DNA of 64,000 nucleotides from positions 27,367 to 91,366 of the forward strand of contig JAFRXH010000098.1 of NCBI GenBank assembly GCA_017437785.1, written 5' to 3'. The position numbers were made by a program, and so were the translations under genes. Origin of the DNA: Lachnospiraceae bacterium (lineage in GTDB: Bacteria; Bacillota; Clostridia; Lachnospirales; Lachnospiraceae). Shown in pieces: positions 43,146-52,044 of the stretch. The notes below the pieces were generated by a model. The model made no database searches and had not been told where the DNA came from. It saw nothing but the letters and a program-made list of their open reading frames with translations. Numbering within the stretch: the first letter of the stretch is position 1; every line of letters starts with the position of its first letter.

Positions 43146-44249
43146 CTATATAAGCCTGTTAAGAAACGGTATCTTTTTAGCAATCCTGACAGATACAAAA
43201 CTTAATGCGAATACTGCCGCTATCCAGATCACGGAAGGTATCAATAACGTGATGCCGTTAAAGCATCCAAAAAAGCTATCCCGTAATCTGCCTATTATAC
43301 TGATCCTGTCCAAAAATACTCCGTGTATCAGGTATATGCCGAATACGCTTTCTCCGAGGATCCGGCTGATACTTTTTTTGTTTTCGCTTATCTTTCCGTC
43401 ACATATAACACGGATCAGTACAAATATACATACAGCATGGAAAAGGTTTATCTTTCCCCTGAAACTGTCGCTGACTGCGTTTATCCCCTGTGCCACATTC
43501 TTCTGATACGCCAGATAAGTATAATATATCAGTGCGGCAATATCAGCTGCAGCCAGCGGCAATATGATCCTTTTGATCTTACGCATATCAGCCTTCTCAT
43601 GCAGCCAGTATCCAAGTACCGGAAAGACAACGACCGTATTCATTATCCAGTCCCAGCGCAGGTCCCCTTCCATATGATATACATTCCCAAAAAGCTTTTC
43701 AACAGAAGGGATGACATATCTTAATACTATGCATAAAACGAAAAAGTACAGCCCTGTCTTCTCATCAATGACCGAAGCTATCCCGCGCAGGAACGGCAAC
43801 GTTATCAAAAAAGCAAGATACGCATACAGATACCATAACGGTGCGATCCTGGGTTCACTGTAAAGTGATGCAAAAAACTTTGCGGGAGCTGCCTTTTCCA
43901 TATCATAGAGCATATCAAACAAAAGATACATAAGGCTTACCAGTATGAGCACGATCACCATCTTAAGGATACGCTTTTTCCACAGTTCCCCGACAGTCTC
44001 CTTTTTGCCGAGCAGAAGTGCTCCCGATATCATAAAAAATATCACGGGAGAAAAGGATATGAACATGGATATGAACATACACACAGTATAGGAAATACTC
44101 CCAAGAGGCATCTTAAGATAAAGCGATCCTGCATCAGTGTGGATCGCAAGCACGGCAAGGATCGCCACTACCCTCATCACATCAAGATAAACGTAGTTCT
44201 TATTATGCTCCTTAACTGCTCTGTCTGTTGAAGGCTTACTCTTTTTCAT
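43146..44249 (-). CDS. Acyltransferase-3 family membrane protein
   Basis: This 367-residue protein has about ten membrane helices and starts YVYLDVMRVVAILAVLAIHTD, the acyltransferase-3 signature with catalytic His. The later GSISYTVCMFISMFISFSPV and FMISGALLLGKKE are conserved in the OatA-like branch. It probably acylates the surface glycan. It overlaps the Wzy-like gene by 14 bp, and its ribosome site (AAAAGAAG) is poor, suggesting coupling. It lies directly upstream of the GT10 gene. Confidence 0.85.
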   Translation of the reverse strand: MKKSKPSTDRAVKEHNKNYVYLDVMRVVAILAVLAIHTDAGSLYLKMPLGSISYTVCMFISMFISFSPVIFFMISGALLLGKKETVGELWKKRILKMVIVLILVSLMYLLFDMLYDMEKAAPAKFFASLYSEPRIAPLWYLYAYLAFLITLPFLRGIASVIDEKTGLYFFVLCIVLRYVIPSVEKLFGNVYHMEGDLRWDWIMNTVVVFPVLGYWLHEKADMRKIKRIILPLAAADIAALIYYTYLAYQKNVAQGINAVSDSFRGKINLFHAVCIFVLIRVICDGKISENKKSISRILGESVFGIYLIHGVFLDRISIIGRLRDSFFGCFNGITLLIPSVIWIAAVFALSFVSVRIAKKIPFLNRLI

Positions 44250-45381
44250 CTTCTTTTATGTATGTTTCTTTTCCCGTAATGAGCGGCAGATACGCTACGG
44301 CCGCTATCCAGATCATATTCTTGTTCATATACGGAAGGAAGCTTTCTGCCAGTGCATAGAATGCAAATCCCAATACCAGCAGCATCCCGCATTTATCCTT
44401 TGCCTTATGCATCTTATAAAGCAGGAAATACAATAAGACCACAAACAGCAGGATAAACACTATCCCCTCATTATATAAGGAATTAACAAAACCTATCTCT
44501 GTCCCGTCTTCCACTTCGGAAAGGCCGAATACTCCCGGCAGCTGACGCAGGAACTGGTCTCTGGCATGCCAAAGTCGGCCGCTGGTCACTTCATTCATAT
44601 AGTCCCATAAATTTCTCGCATCGCCTATATGTACCTGAGGATAGGGCAGTATTCCCAATGTATATATCAGTAAAAGCTCGGCGCTTAACATAACGCATCC
44701 CGGATAAAATATCACATCTTCTGCTTTATCTTTGAGCGCCGGTATACGCAGTATCAGATCCGCAGCTGCAAACATAAGATACATTGCCAGCGCTATCTTT
44801 GAACGACTGAGCACCAGAGGTGCGGCGCATACTGCATCGGCTATGAGCATTCCGTATAACGGCAGCTTATCCCTGTAAAGATATATAAACATGATAAACT
44901 GTCTTATCCAGAAAAAAGAAAAACCGTTGGGGTGGAAAAAGCCGAAAGTATATCGTCTTTCAGTTTCATGCCTGAACAGTTCTTCCAGATACAGCGGATT
45001 ACCTGTACCGGTCAAGGAAAACACAAGCCCCAGCGCTATGATGGCAAAGCTTCCGTAAAAGAAAAACTTTATCATACTGCGAACGTCACGCCGCGATGCA
45101 GATAAAAGAAACAATCCTATCCTGAGTACCAGAGCCCTGCGCTGGAAATAAAAACACAAAAGACCGAATGCACAGATCAGAAGGATCGCTTTCCAATCCT
45201 TTTTAATATCCATCGCAAAAAACAGGCTTAGCGAAAACAAAAACATGCCAAGCAGGATGATAAGCTTTTCATGATAATCTCCGAAAAGATAACCCGACGG
45301 CGAGACAATAAGCTCGCAGGCCATTGCCCCCCAGAACGCTGCATCGCCTATCTTTTTACCAATAGCATCCGTTTTCGACAT
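44236..45381 (-). CDS. Wzy-like O-antigen / exopolysaccharide polymerase
   Basis: This 381-residue protein has about eleven membrane helices. The large external loop contains RRYTFGFFHPNGFSFFW, a pattern (FGxxHPN) found in O-antigen ligase/polymerase-type proteins of Gram-positive loci. It should join lipid-linked repeat units outside the cell. AGGAG stands nine bases before ATG 45381, and the gene overlaps its upstream neighbour by 26 bp. The polymerase family is very divergent, so the call rests on topology, that motif and its neighbours. Confidence 0.68.
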   Translation of the reverse strand: MSKTDAIGKKIGDAAFWGAMACELIVSPSGYLFGDYHEKLIILLGMFLFSLSLFFAMDIKKDWKAILLICAFGLLCFYFQRRALVLRIGLFLLSASRRDVRSMIKFFFYGSFAIIALGLVFSLTGTGNPLYLEELFRHETERRYTFGFFHPNGFSFFWIRQFIMFIYLYRDKLPLYGMLIADAVCAAPLVLSRSKIALAMYLMFAAADLILRIPALKDKAEDVIFYPGCVMLSAELLLIYTLGILPYPQVHIGDARNLWDYMNEVTSGRLWHARDQFLRQLPGVFGLSEVEDGTEIGFVNSLYNEGIVFILLFVVLLYFLLYKMHKAKDKCGMLLVLGFAFYALAESFLPYMNKNMIWIAAVAYLPLITGKETYIKEDEKE

Positions 45382-46294
45382 TCTCTACTCCTGCTTTAAG
45401 CCCTTCACTCTTAAGCGGGTATACCCAGGCATCATTATAAAAGGGCTTAAGCTCTTTCATATCTTTCCATCTCGAACCCATTACGCCAAACAGAAGCTGC
45501 AGTGACCCGCCTATATGTATCGCGCTCTTTCCCGCCTGCTTGAGTCTGGCCGATAGCGGTAATCCGTATGCTCCGCATGCGATCAGCGCCACATCAAAGT
45601 CTTCCTTAAGAGCTTCTTCATACATATGATCGAGCGCATCAAACCAGCTGTCAAACTCCGATCTTTCACCCATCAGTGTCTGTACCGCTTTTACAACTCG
45701 CAGATCAAACTCCGGTAATATATTACTTCCCGGAAACAGTTTTTCCCTTTTCCGGTACTGGCTTATTATACTCTCCGCAAAAGGATGTATGACCACCACC
45801 CGTTTACCTTTTAGAGCGGCAGTCCAGGGATCGTCCGGAACATACCAGGGCTCCAGGCCCTCCAGCTTGCCATACTTAAGATCATCCCTGCCGTAGTGCT
45901 TTAATATATAATCTTCCATCTGATTGAACCATACGCCCATCAGATCGATCTCTTTTATCTGATCCAGCATCATAGAGCAGAAACGGTCATAATCCTCCAT
46001 GGTGCCGAAGAATCCGGATAGACTCTGCAGCAGCCCGTAACGGTCCTGCTTCTGCTTAGCATCCTTAAACTCCGGCTGTGCCGATACCAGCGCCCTAAGC
46101 TCTGTCCCGCCAAGCCTGGCCGCAGTGAACACCCTTCCTGATGTCAGCGCTTCCTTAAGCCACGCTCCTGTGCCTTTTATATCAAGTATATCTTTGCCGT
46201 AATACTTCTTTTTTTCTATGGGCATCCCCATGTGTGTGTGCAGATACATCTGCACCTTCCACTGAATACGCTTATACTTCCATTCAATGCTCAT
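45356..46294 (-). CDS. GT-D-fold glycosyltransferase-like protein
   Basis: The protein has 312 residues and is soluble. FTAARLGGTELRAL near residue 40 resembles the DxE-type start of GT-D (DUF1792) enzymes. DVALIACGAYGLPLSARLKQ followed by GKSAIHIGGSLQLLFG (about 228-265) matches the family's C-terminal nucleotide-sugar region. Proteins of this kind occur in many capsule loci, mostly unannotated. The metal-binding pattern is not complete by eye, so it could be another type of glycan enzyme. It overlaps the Wzy-like gene by 26 bp. Confidence 0.6.
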   Translation of the reverse strand: MSIEWKYKRIQWKVQMYLHTHMGMPIEKKKYYGKDILDIKGTGAWLKEALTSGRVFTAARLGGTELRALVSAQPEFKDAKQKQDRYGLLQSLSGFFGTMEDYDRFCSMMLDQIKEIDLMGVWFNQMEDYILKHYGRDDLKYGKLEGLEPWYVPDDPWTAALKGKRVVVIHPFAESIISQYRKREKLFPGSNILPEFDLRVVKAVQTLMGERSEFDSWFDALDHMYEEALKEDFDVALIACGAYGLPLSARLKQAGKSAIHIGGSLQLLFGVMGSRWKDMKELKPFYNDAWVYPLKSEGLKAGVENVENGCYW

Positions 46295-46333
46295 AGCTGT
46301 ATTCTTCCCCGATAATTCTTATTATGCTTCCTT

Positions 46334-47473
46334 TTATTCACCTTCGATAACATCAAACAGCTTTGTGACGGCGCACAGATTATTCTCAGCCGTAAACTCT
46401 CTGAGCGCACGCTCCTTTCCCGCTGCTCCCATACTCTTTCTTAACGCGGGATCTTCGATCATTTTTTTCATGGCTTCTGCAAGGCCATGTATATCATTAT
46501 ACAGAATACCGGTAGTCCCATCGCTTACTATCTCGGGTGTAGCTCCGCTTCTGTAACCTATCACCGGCATGGAATCTAACATATACTCCACAGTCACCAG
46601 ACCAAAGCCTTCGTATTCCGAAGCGATGATACCCACATCGCATTTCTTAAGAAGTGAAGCTACATCGTCCACAAAACCCGACAGTTTAGCTTCTTTAAGA
46701 GAGTTTGCGGATATATAATCTTCAAGCTTCTTTGTATAGGCTGCTTCCCCGCTGCCCGCAAGTATCAGTTTAAATCCCGATACTCCTTCTTTTTTAAGTG
46801 CCGCTGCTGCCTTTAAAACCTCAAGCTGATGCTTTTTCGGAAACAGGTATCCCGTATAAACGAAGACAACATCCTCTGTACTTTTGCCGGTCTCCGAAGC
46901 AGCAGTCTCTTTTTTTGCATCTACCCCGTCGTAGATCCTTACGGTATGTGCAGACGGATACAGTCTGTCATAATACTCCTTTAGTGCATCCGATATCAGT
47001 ATAAGACGTTTTGCGCTGTTATAGTATCTGTCAACCGTATCCTGCGGATAGAAATATCTCATGCCGTAATGCTCGCGGGCAAATTCCCTTATATGCCATA
47101 CATGCGCGCATCCAAGTTTTTCCGCCAGCATCGCACCTGTTCCTATAACACTTGAATTTGAATGTATCAGATCGATATGCTTATCTTTAAAATGATCGTA
47201 AAGAATTGAAAGCTCTGCTTCTATCTGTTTGACTCTCTTGTGTTTCTTTATCGCAAAACTGATGCTTTCCCTGTATACAGCCTGCCACTGCGTCACACCG
47301 CAGATAAAGCATTCTATCCCTTCTGCCTTAAGGAGCTTTGTCATTTCTCCTTCTGCCGGTATCACTAAAAGGGGCTCATGACGCCCCTGTCTTTTAAGTC
47401 CCAGCATCAGGGATAGCAGCGCCCTGTTAGCCCCGTAAAGATTATCGTAGTGACTGATAAAGAGTATGCGCAT
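46334..47473 (-). CDS. GT4-family glycosyltransferase
   Basis: This 379-residue GT-B protein has N-terminal FISHYDNLYGANRALLSLM and C-terminal FVYTGYLFPKKHQLEVLKAA. The family's E-x7-E appears in SEYEGFGLVTVEYMLDSMPV. It transfers a sugar to the growing lipid-linked oligosaccharide on the cytoplasmic face; donor unknown. AGGAG lies five bases before ATG 47473, and it abuts the ABC flippase gene (1 bp overlap). Confidence 0.88.
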   Translation of the reverse strand: MRILFISHYDNLYGANRALLSLMLGLKRQGRHEPLLVIPAEGEMTKLLKAEGIECFICGVTQWQAVYRESISFAIKKHKRVKQIEAELSILYDHFKDKHIDLIHSNSSVIGTGAMLAEKLGCAHVWHIREFAREHYGMRYFYPQDTVDRYYNSAKRLILISDALKEYYDRLYPSAHTVRIYDGVDAKKETAASETGKSTEDVVFVYTGYLFPKKHQLEVLKAAAALKKEGVSGFKLILAGSGEAAYTKKLEDYISANSLKEAKLSGFVDDVASLLKKCDVGIIASEYEGFGLVTVEYMLDSMPVIGYRSGATPEIVSDGTTGILYNDIHGLAEAMKKMIEDPALRKSMGAAGKERALREFTAENNLCAVTKLFDVIEGE

Positions 47474-49245
47474 CAGCTCTCCTTAAGTACTTCCGCCTTA
47501 TCACACAGCGTTGCCTTTCCGCCGTTTATCTCATAGATCTTATCACAGTTACGTATGGTACTTAAACGGTGTGCCACGATTATCATGGTCTTACTGCCCT
47601 GCAGTGATTCTATAGCTTCCATGACTGCTGTTTCCGTTTCGTTATCCAGAGCGCTGGTCGCTTCATCGAGCACCAGTATCTGCGGATCGTCATAAAGCGC
47701 ACGCGCAATAGCTATACGCTGTCTCTGTCCGCCGGATAAACGCACACCGCGTTCGCCTACCATGCTGTTAAGACCTTCCGGCTGTTTCCTTATGTAATCC
47801 GCCAGCTGTGCTTCTTCAAGAGCCCGCCATACACGGTCTTCATCTATATCTTTTTCGTCTATGCCAAAGGCAACATTGCAGCGGATGGTATCATCCGTGA
47901 GATAAACTGCCTGAGGAACATATCCTATCACCTTAGACCATGCCGAAGGATGCTCGTAAACATCCACGCCATCCAAAAGAACATTACCCTTTTGCGGCTT
48001 AAGCAGGCCCAGTATCACATCCGCCATGGTTGTCTTACCTGCACCCGAGGGTCCTATCAGGGCTATGGATTCACCTTTGCTTATCACAAAACCGGCACCC
48101 TTAAGCACATCTTCCTGCCCCGTAGGATATCTCCATACGATATCTTTTATCTCAAGCTTCTTTTCAAAGCCCAGTCTTTCTCCCTTATCTTCCTTAAGAC
48201 GGGTAACATATTCTTCATCATTCTCTATCTCTTTCAGATTAGTATATACATAATCCAGACGCACGCGGTTGTAGATCATACCGTTCGTATTGGTCGTAAG
48301 TCTTCCCATGGAGGGGAAGAGACGGAAGGCTGCCAGCGCTACCGTACCCAACTTGGTTACAAAATCACCGATATCGTCTACGACCCTTAGCCTTATTATC
48401 ACTATGGCCAGGAAACCGCATATACATACCATTTCATAGATATTTGTCGTGATGCTGTTTAGGAAATAATTGATCTTTGTCGCACGCGCATTTGTGGCAC
48501 TGGCGTCTTCAAAGGCATCGACAAAGTATTTCTGTCTGTTTTTGACCAGTATCTCTTTTATACCGTTAAAGGCCTGCGTAAGATACTGCAGCATCCTGCC
48601 CTCACAGTTCTGCTCCTGGCGGCTGAAAAACTTCATGAGTTTCTTTAAGCCGAATATCAGAAGCAGCATACAGCTGCCCAGTATCAGGATAAGAGATACG
48701 GCCATTACAGGATCCAGTACTATGATCAGAAGACTGATAGCCGCAAGGGTAAACAGCTCCGATACTATACGGAAAAGATAAAAGAACATACCGAATACTC
48801 CGGCCACGTCCTGGTTAACACTTCTTATCAGTATCGAAGAATTATGATCCAGATGGAAAAGATAAGAGCTGCCAAGATATGTACGGGTAAGTCTTACAGA
48901 AAGGTCTTTCTGTACTCCGGTGGAAAACGCAGCCTGTACATATGTTGAAAACATCAGATATATGTTTTTGACAATGTATATGACTATCATGATAAGCCCC
49001 AGTATAGTCATGCGCTGCACCGGATCGGTCGCTCCGAACATCTCTGTGACCAGAGCGCTATACCACTGCTCTTCCGCTTTTTCGGGAGTCATGACTGTCG
49101 TGAGAAAGGGGATTATGGATGCCACACCAAGAAGTTCCCACATGGAACCTATAAAAGCTACGATATAAACAAAGACCAGTTTACGCTTCTGCTTTGGGGT
49201 GGTGATGTAATTCAGTTTTTTAAGGATGTCCAGGATTGCTTTCAT
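47473..49245 (-). CDS. ABC half-transporter, PglK-like lipid-linked oligosaccharide flippase
   Basis: This 590-residue fusion has a six-helix membrane domain (about 20-320) and an ATPase. Motifs are IGPSGAGKTT (Walker A, near 390), LSGGQRQRIAIARAL (signature), ILVLDEATSALD (Walker B) and VAHRLSTI (switch His). Length and context (polymerase, GT4s, polyprenyl GT2s) fit PglK/WlaB-type flippases, which move lipid-linked oligosaccharides outward in place of Wzx; no Wzx is seen in the window. A lipid or peptide exporter cannot be excluded. The upstream stretch has no Shine-Dalgarno: a tandem repeat (49255-49310) lies about ten bases before ATG 49245. Confidence 0.78.
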   Translation of the reverse strand: MKAILDILKKLNYITTPKQKRKLVFVYIVAFIGSMWELLGVASIIPFLTTVMTPEKAEEQWYSALVTEMFGATDPVQRMTILGLIMIVIYIVKNIYLMFSTYVQAAFSTGVQKDLSVRLTRTYLGSSYLFHLDHNSSILIRSVNQDVAGVFGMFFYLFRIVSELFTLAAISLLIIVLDPVMAVSLILILGSCMLLLIFGLKKLMKFFSRQEQNCEGRMLQYLTQAFNGIKEILVKNRQKYFVDAFEDASATNARATKINYFLNSITTNIYEMVCICGFLAIVIIRLRVVDDIGDFVTKLGTVALAAFRLFPSMGRLTTNTNGMIYNRVRLDYVYTNLKEIENDEEYVTRLKEDKGERLGFEKKLEIKDIVWRYPTGQEDVLKGAGFVISKGESIALIGPSGAGKTTMADVILGLLKPQKGNVLLDGVDVYEHPSAWSKVIGYVPQAVYLTDDTIRCNVAFGIDEKDIDEDRVWRALEEAQLADYIRKQPEGLNSMVGERGVRLSGGQRQRIAIARALYDDPQILVLDEATSALDNETETAVMEAIESLQGSKTMIIVAHRLSTIRNCDKIYEINGGKATLCDKAEVLKES

Positions 49246-49254
49246 GGTAATAAT

Positions 49255-49310
49255 TTACTTTTTCGTTTCGCTCAGGATGACTTTACTTTTTTGTTTCGCT
49301 CAGGATGACA
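49255..49310. repeat. Dispersed repeat, locus A: two 28-bp tandem copies
   Basis: Units 49255-49282 and 49283-49310 differ at two positions and share the core GTTTCGCTCAGGATGAC. The same core occurs at loci B and C. On the minus strand it reads CATCCTGAGCGAAAC. It overlaps the last dozen codons and the stop of the gene at 49272-50690. Confidence 0.9.
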
Positions 49311-50690
49311 AGTGCTCCGTATCATATTTTCCAGCAGCCAGATGCCGGCCATATAGAAAAGTGCCATATTGTATATCATGTAGCGGCTCTGGCAGAAGAT
49401 AAGCGCTGCTGCCACGCCTGTGTTTACACACATGGCTATCAGTACATATATGCCTCCGCGGCCGCAGGCGCGCCTTTTATCCGCCTCCGGGATATTCTTT
49501 ACAAAAAGCATACATACTGACAGTATTGCGACGATGATCACTGCCGCAAGGGCGTAGATATCAAGCAGGGTATTGCGCTTTGCCACGGTATTTATGATAC
49601 CGTTTAAAAAGCTTGCCAGATATACTTTAATATATGTTCCCAGATTATCGGCAAAGAGGCTCTTTACTATCACGCCGCTCATGCGGTCTGCTTCCTGTTC
49701 TGCATCAAGGCCCTGCGCAAAGCCACGCTCTATAGCGTATTCCACGAACAGCGGTCCTGTGGTATCCACCGTGATCACATCAAAGTGATCCTCATAATGC
49801 TCTTCCAGAGCACTCCAGCCTTTCCCCGCATAGCTGTAGTTACTCTTGCTCTCGTCCAATATATCCATGGTACGGATAAAAAGCTCACGCACCGCATCTT
49901 CTTCTATCAATACCGAGTCCGATTTATCGGACACATACAGACTTGTGGTCAGCACCAGGTTCATGTCCCTGGTATTCTGTGTAAACTCTCCGCGCAGCAC
50001 GTAATTATAGAGGCGCGTACCGGCCAGTGCGACGATCACGCTTAGCACTATGCCTCCCGTCAGAACAGCAAGTCTTTTGAAATACTGCTTTGGCTTATCA
50101 CGGCCTATCCTTGCTATTACCATGGCACCAAACAATGTGATATATGCCACGGCCATCTGCTTTCTGGTATCGGTCATCACAGCAGCCAGTATCAATGCCC
50201 CGGCCAGCTTACGATGATCACACTCCTCGACTATATCAAACACAAGAGCCATAAAGATCAGCCAGCAGCTCATGGTGATGCCTTCGGTCATTATGTTATT
50301 TGAATATATACTGCCGCGCTCTGCAGCAAACTGACATAATACCGCCACACCTGCATGCACCGCATACATCCCGGTCAGGCTGAGCAGGCTTTTGCAATAG
50401 CGTTTCCACAGCTTCTCGGTGCAGAACCATACTGCATAGCCCATCAGTATATTCTGAAAGACCACCACTGCCCAAAGATATATATCTTTTCCGAATATGC
50501 TCCTGAATATCCACAGCAATATAGGATATACCGGCTCTCTGGCAGATATCATCTCTATGTAGCCGCGTGAATCCGCACCGATCACCGGTCCGCTTATAAA
50601 GCAAAAGACCAGATAGAATACGATGCATCCTGCCAGCCGCAGCCGAAGATACAGGGGTTTCGTCTCCCCGGCAGTGTCGGACTTTTTCAT
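49272..50690 (-). CDS. Polytopic membrane protein of the glycan locus, tail encoded by a repeat
   Basis: This 472-residue protein has about eleven membrane helices. An Asp-containing first external loop (SGPVIGADSRGYIEMISARE) fits a GT-C-like topology. A larger external loop (about 230-340) contains TDTRKQMA and SLYVSDKSDS. I do not recognise a family. The C-terminal residues CHPERNKKVKSS come from the dispersed repeat, so the native end was probably different; the fold itself should be intact. AGGAG precedes ATG 50690, which overlaps the GT2 gene by 4 bp. Confidence 0.6.
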   Translation of the reverse strand: MKKSDTAGETKPLYLRLRLAGCIVFYLVFCFISGPVIGADSRGYIEMISAREPVYPILLWIFRSIFGKDIYLWAVVVFQNILMGYAVWFCTEKLWKRYCKSLLSLTGMYAVHAGVAVLCQFAAERGSIYSNNIMTEGITMSCWLIFMALVFDIVEECDHRKLAGALILAAVMTDTRKQMAVAYITLFGAMVIARIGRDKPKQYFKRLAVLTGGIVLSVIVALAGTRLYNYVLRGEFTQNTRDMNLVLTTSLYVSDKSDSVLIEEDAVRELFIRTMDILDESKSNYSYAGKGWSALEEHYEDHFDVITVDTTGPLFVEYAIERGFAQGLDAEQEADRMSGVIVKSLFADNLGTYIKVYLASFLNGIINTVAKRNTLLDIYALAAVIIVAILSVCMLFVKNIPEADKRRACGRGGIYVLIAMCVNTGVAAALIFCQSRYMIYNMALFYMAGIWLLENMIRSTCHPERNKKVKSS

Positions 50691-51634
50691 CCCAGCTCCT
50701 TCATACGCTCGCGCTTATCGGCATGTATCTCGTTTAATCTGAGCTCGAATTCACGGCGGTTCTTGGTAACCATATCGGAAAGTATAAGCCCCGCAAAGAA
50801 AGCCAGCACCGCAGCCAGAGCTATAAAGCCGCTGACTATGAGCGTAGGCATGTTTTCTACCAGGTGGGTATTTAAAAATCTGGCAAATACCCAGATGAAC
50901 ATTCCTGCTGCGACCAGCATCATAAGTGAAGCTATCATTGAAAAGAAGCCAAACGGCTTATAATTCTTGTAAAGCCTTACGATGGTACTTAATACCTTTG
51001 CACCGTCGGAATATGTATTTAACTTGGATATACTGCCCTCGGGACGGTTACGGAATTCCACGGGGACATTGGCAATGACCATTTCATTAAATACCGCATG
51101 TATGGTCATCTCGGTCTCTATCTCAAAACCGCGGCTCAGTACCGGATAGCTCTTTACGAATTCATAACTCATTGCACGGTAGCCGGTCATGATATCCTTT
51201 ATCTCGCACTTAAACAGACCGTTGATGGTGGAGCGGACCATGCTGTTTCCCATATTATGGAAAGGCCGTTTGTTTTCCTTAAAGTATGTTGAGGAAAGCC
51301 TGTCACCCACTACCATATCGGCCTGCTCTTCCAGTACCAGACGCGCCATCTCGGGCGCGAACTCAAGCGGATAAGTATCATCACCGTCGATGCAGATATA
51401 ACACAGGGCATCGATCTCCCTGAACATCCTGCGCATGACAAAGCCTTTGCCCTGACGGGGTTCACGGCGTACTACGGCACCTGCTTCTTTGGCCAGCTGC
51501 GCTGTCTTATCGGTGGAGTTATTGTCATAAACATATACAACAGCATCGGGAAGCGCGGCTTTCGCATCAGCCACGACCTTAGCAACTGTCTTCTCCTCGT
51601 TATAGCAAGGTATGAGTACTGCTATCCTGTCCAC
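50687..51634 (-). CDS. GT2 polyprenyl-phosphate glycosyltransferase with two membrane helices
   Basis: The protein has 315 residues. The GT-A domain (about 1-225) has IPCYNEEKTVAKVV, DNNSTD and the metal motif DGDDTYPLEF. Two helices at about 232-255 and 262-285 follow, as in undecaprenyl-phosphate mannose or glucose synthases. It should build a polyprenyl-phosphate sugar for the GT-C-like proteins of this locus. The start is GTG 51634, backed by GAGGAAA five bases upstream. Confidence 0.85.
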   Translation of the reverse strand: MDRIAVLIPCYNEEKTVAKVVADAKAALPDAVVYVYDNNSTDKTAQLAKEAGAVVRREPRQGKGFVMRRMFREIDALCYICIDGDDTYPLEFAPEMARLVLEEQADMVVGDRLSSTYFKENKRPFHNMGNSMVRSTINGLFKCEIKDIMTGYRAMSYEFVKSYPVLSRGFEIETEMTIHAVFNEMVIANVPVEFRNRPEGSISKLNTYSDGAKVLSTIVRLYKNYKPFGFFSMIASLMMLVAAGMFIWVFARFLNTHLVENMPTLIVSGFIALAAVLAFFAGLILSDMVTKNRREFELRLNEIHADKRERMKELG

Positions 51635-51642
51635 TTATTTCC

Positions 51643-52044
51643 TCATTTCTTCCCGACGAACCTTAAGAATTCGTCGTAATCGCGTATATAATCACTCTCG
51701 TCATAATACTTTGATGCAAATACCATAAGTACCGCACCTTCGGAGAATTCGCTCATCTCTCTCCACATATTATTGGCCACATAAAGGCCTTCATAGGGGT
51801 TATCCAGGATGAGTGTTTTTTTCTCGCTGCCGTCGTCTAAGAGTATCTTTACGGAACCATGTACACATACCAGCAGCTGCTCTAACGATTTGTGTGCATG
51901 CATGCCCCTGACCACGCCGGGCTTGGTGTCAAACATATAGTAAACCCTTTTTATCTCAAAAGGCACATCTATCTTTTCTTCAAAGGAGACAAGGTGTCCG
52001 CGCTCGTCTCCGTGCTGCTGGAGTTTATAGGTTATTATTTCCAT
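51643..52044 (-). CDS. Cupin sugar 3,4-ketoisomerase (FdtA/QdtA family)
   Basis: This 133-residue single cupin has DERGHLVSFEE near residue 11, YYMFDTKPGVVRGMHAHKSL (about 36-55) with catalytic His pair, and PYEGLYVANNMWREM near 82. This is the WxcM-like domain of dTDP-4-keto-6-deoxyglucose 3,4-ketoisomerases, which start synthesis of dTDP-3-amino-3,6-dideoxy sugars (Fuc3NAc, Qui3NAc). The usual aminotransferase and acetyltransferase partners and the rml genes are not in the window. AGGAAG precedes ATG 52044, which lies within the GT2 gene (20 bp overlap). Confidence 0.87.
   Translation of the reverse strand: MEIITYKLQQHGDERGHLVSFEEKIDVPFEIKRVYYMFDTKPGVVRGMHAHKSLEQLLVCVHGSVKILLDDGSEKKTLILDNPYEGLYVANNMWREMSEFSEGAVLMVFASKYYDESDYIRDYDEFLRFVGKK

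Noticed and set aside
42093-43205. A 370-codon plus-strand open frame
   Set aside because: It lies wholly opposite the clear GT10 fucosyltransferase and has low-complexity, Ile-rich composition typical of an antisense shadow.
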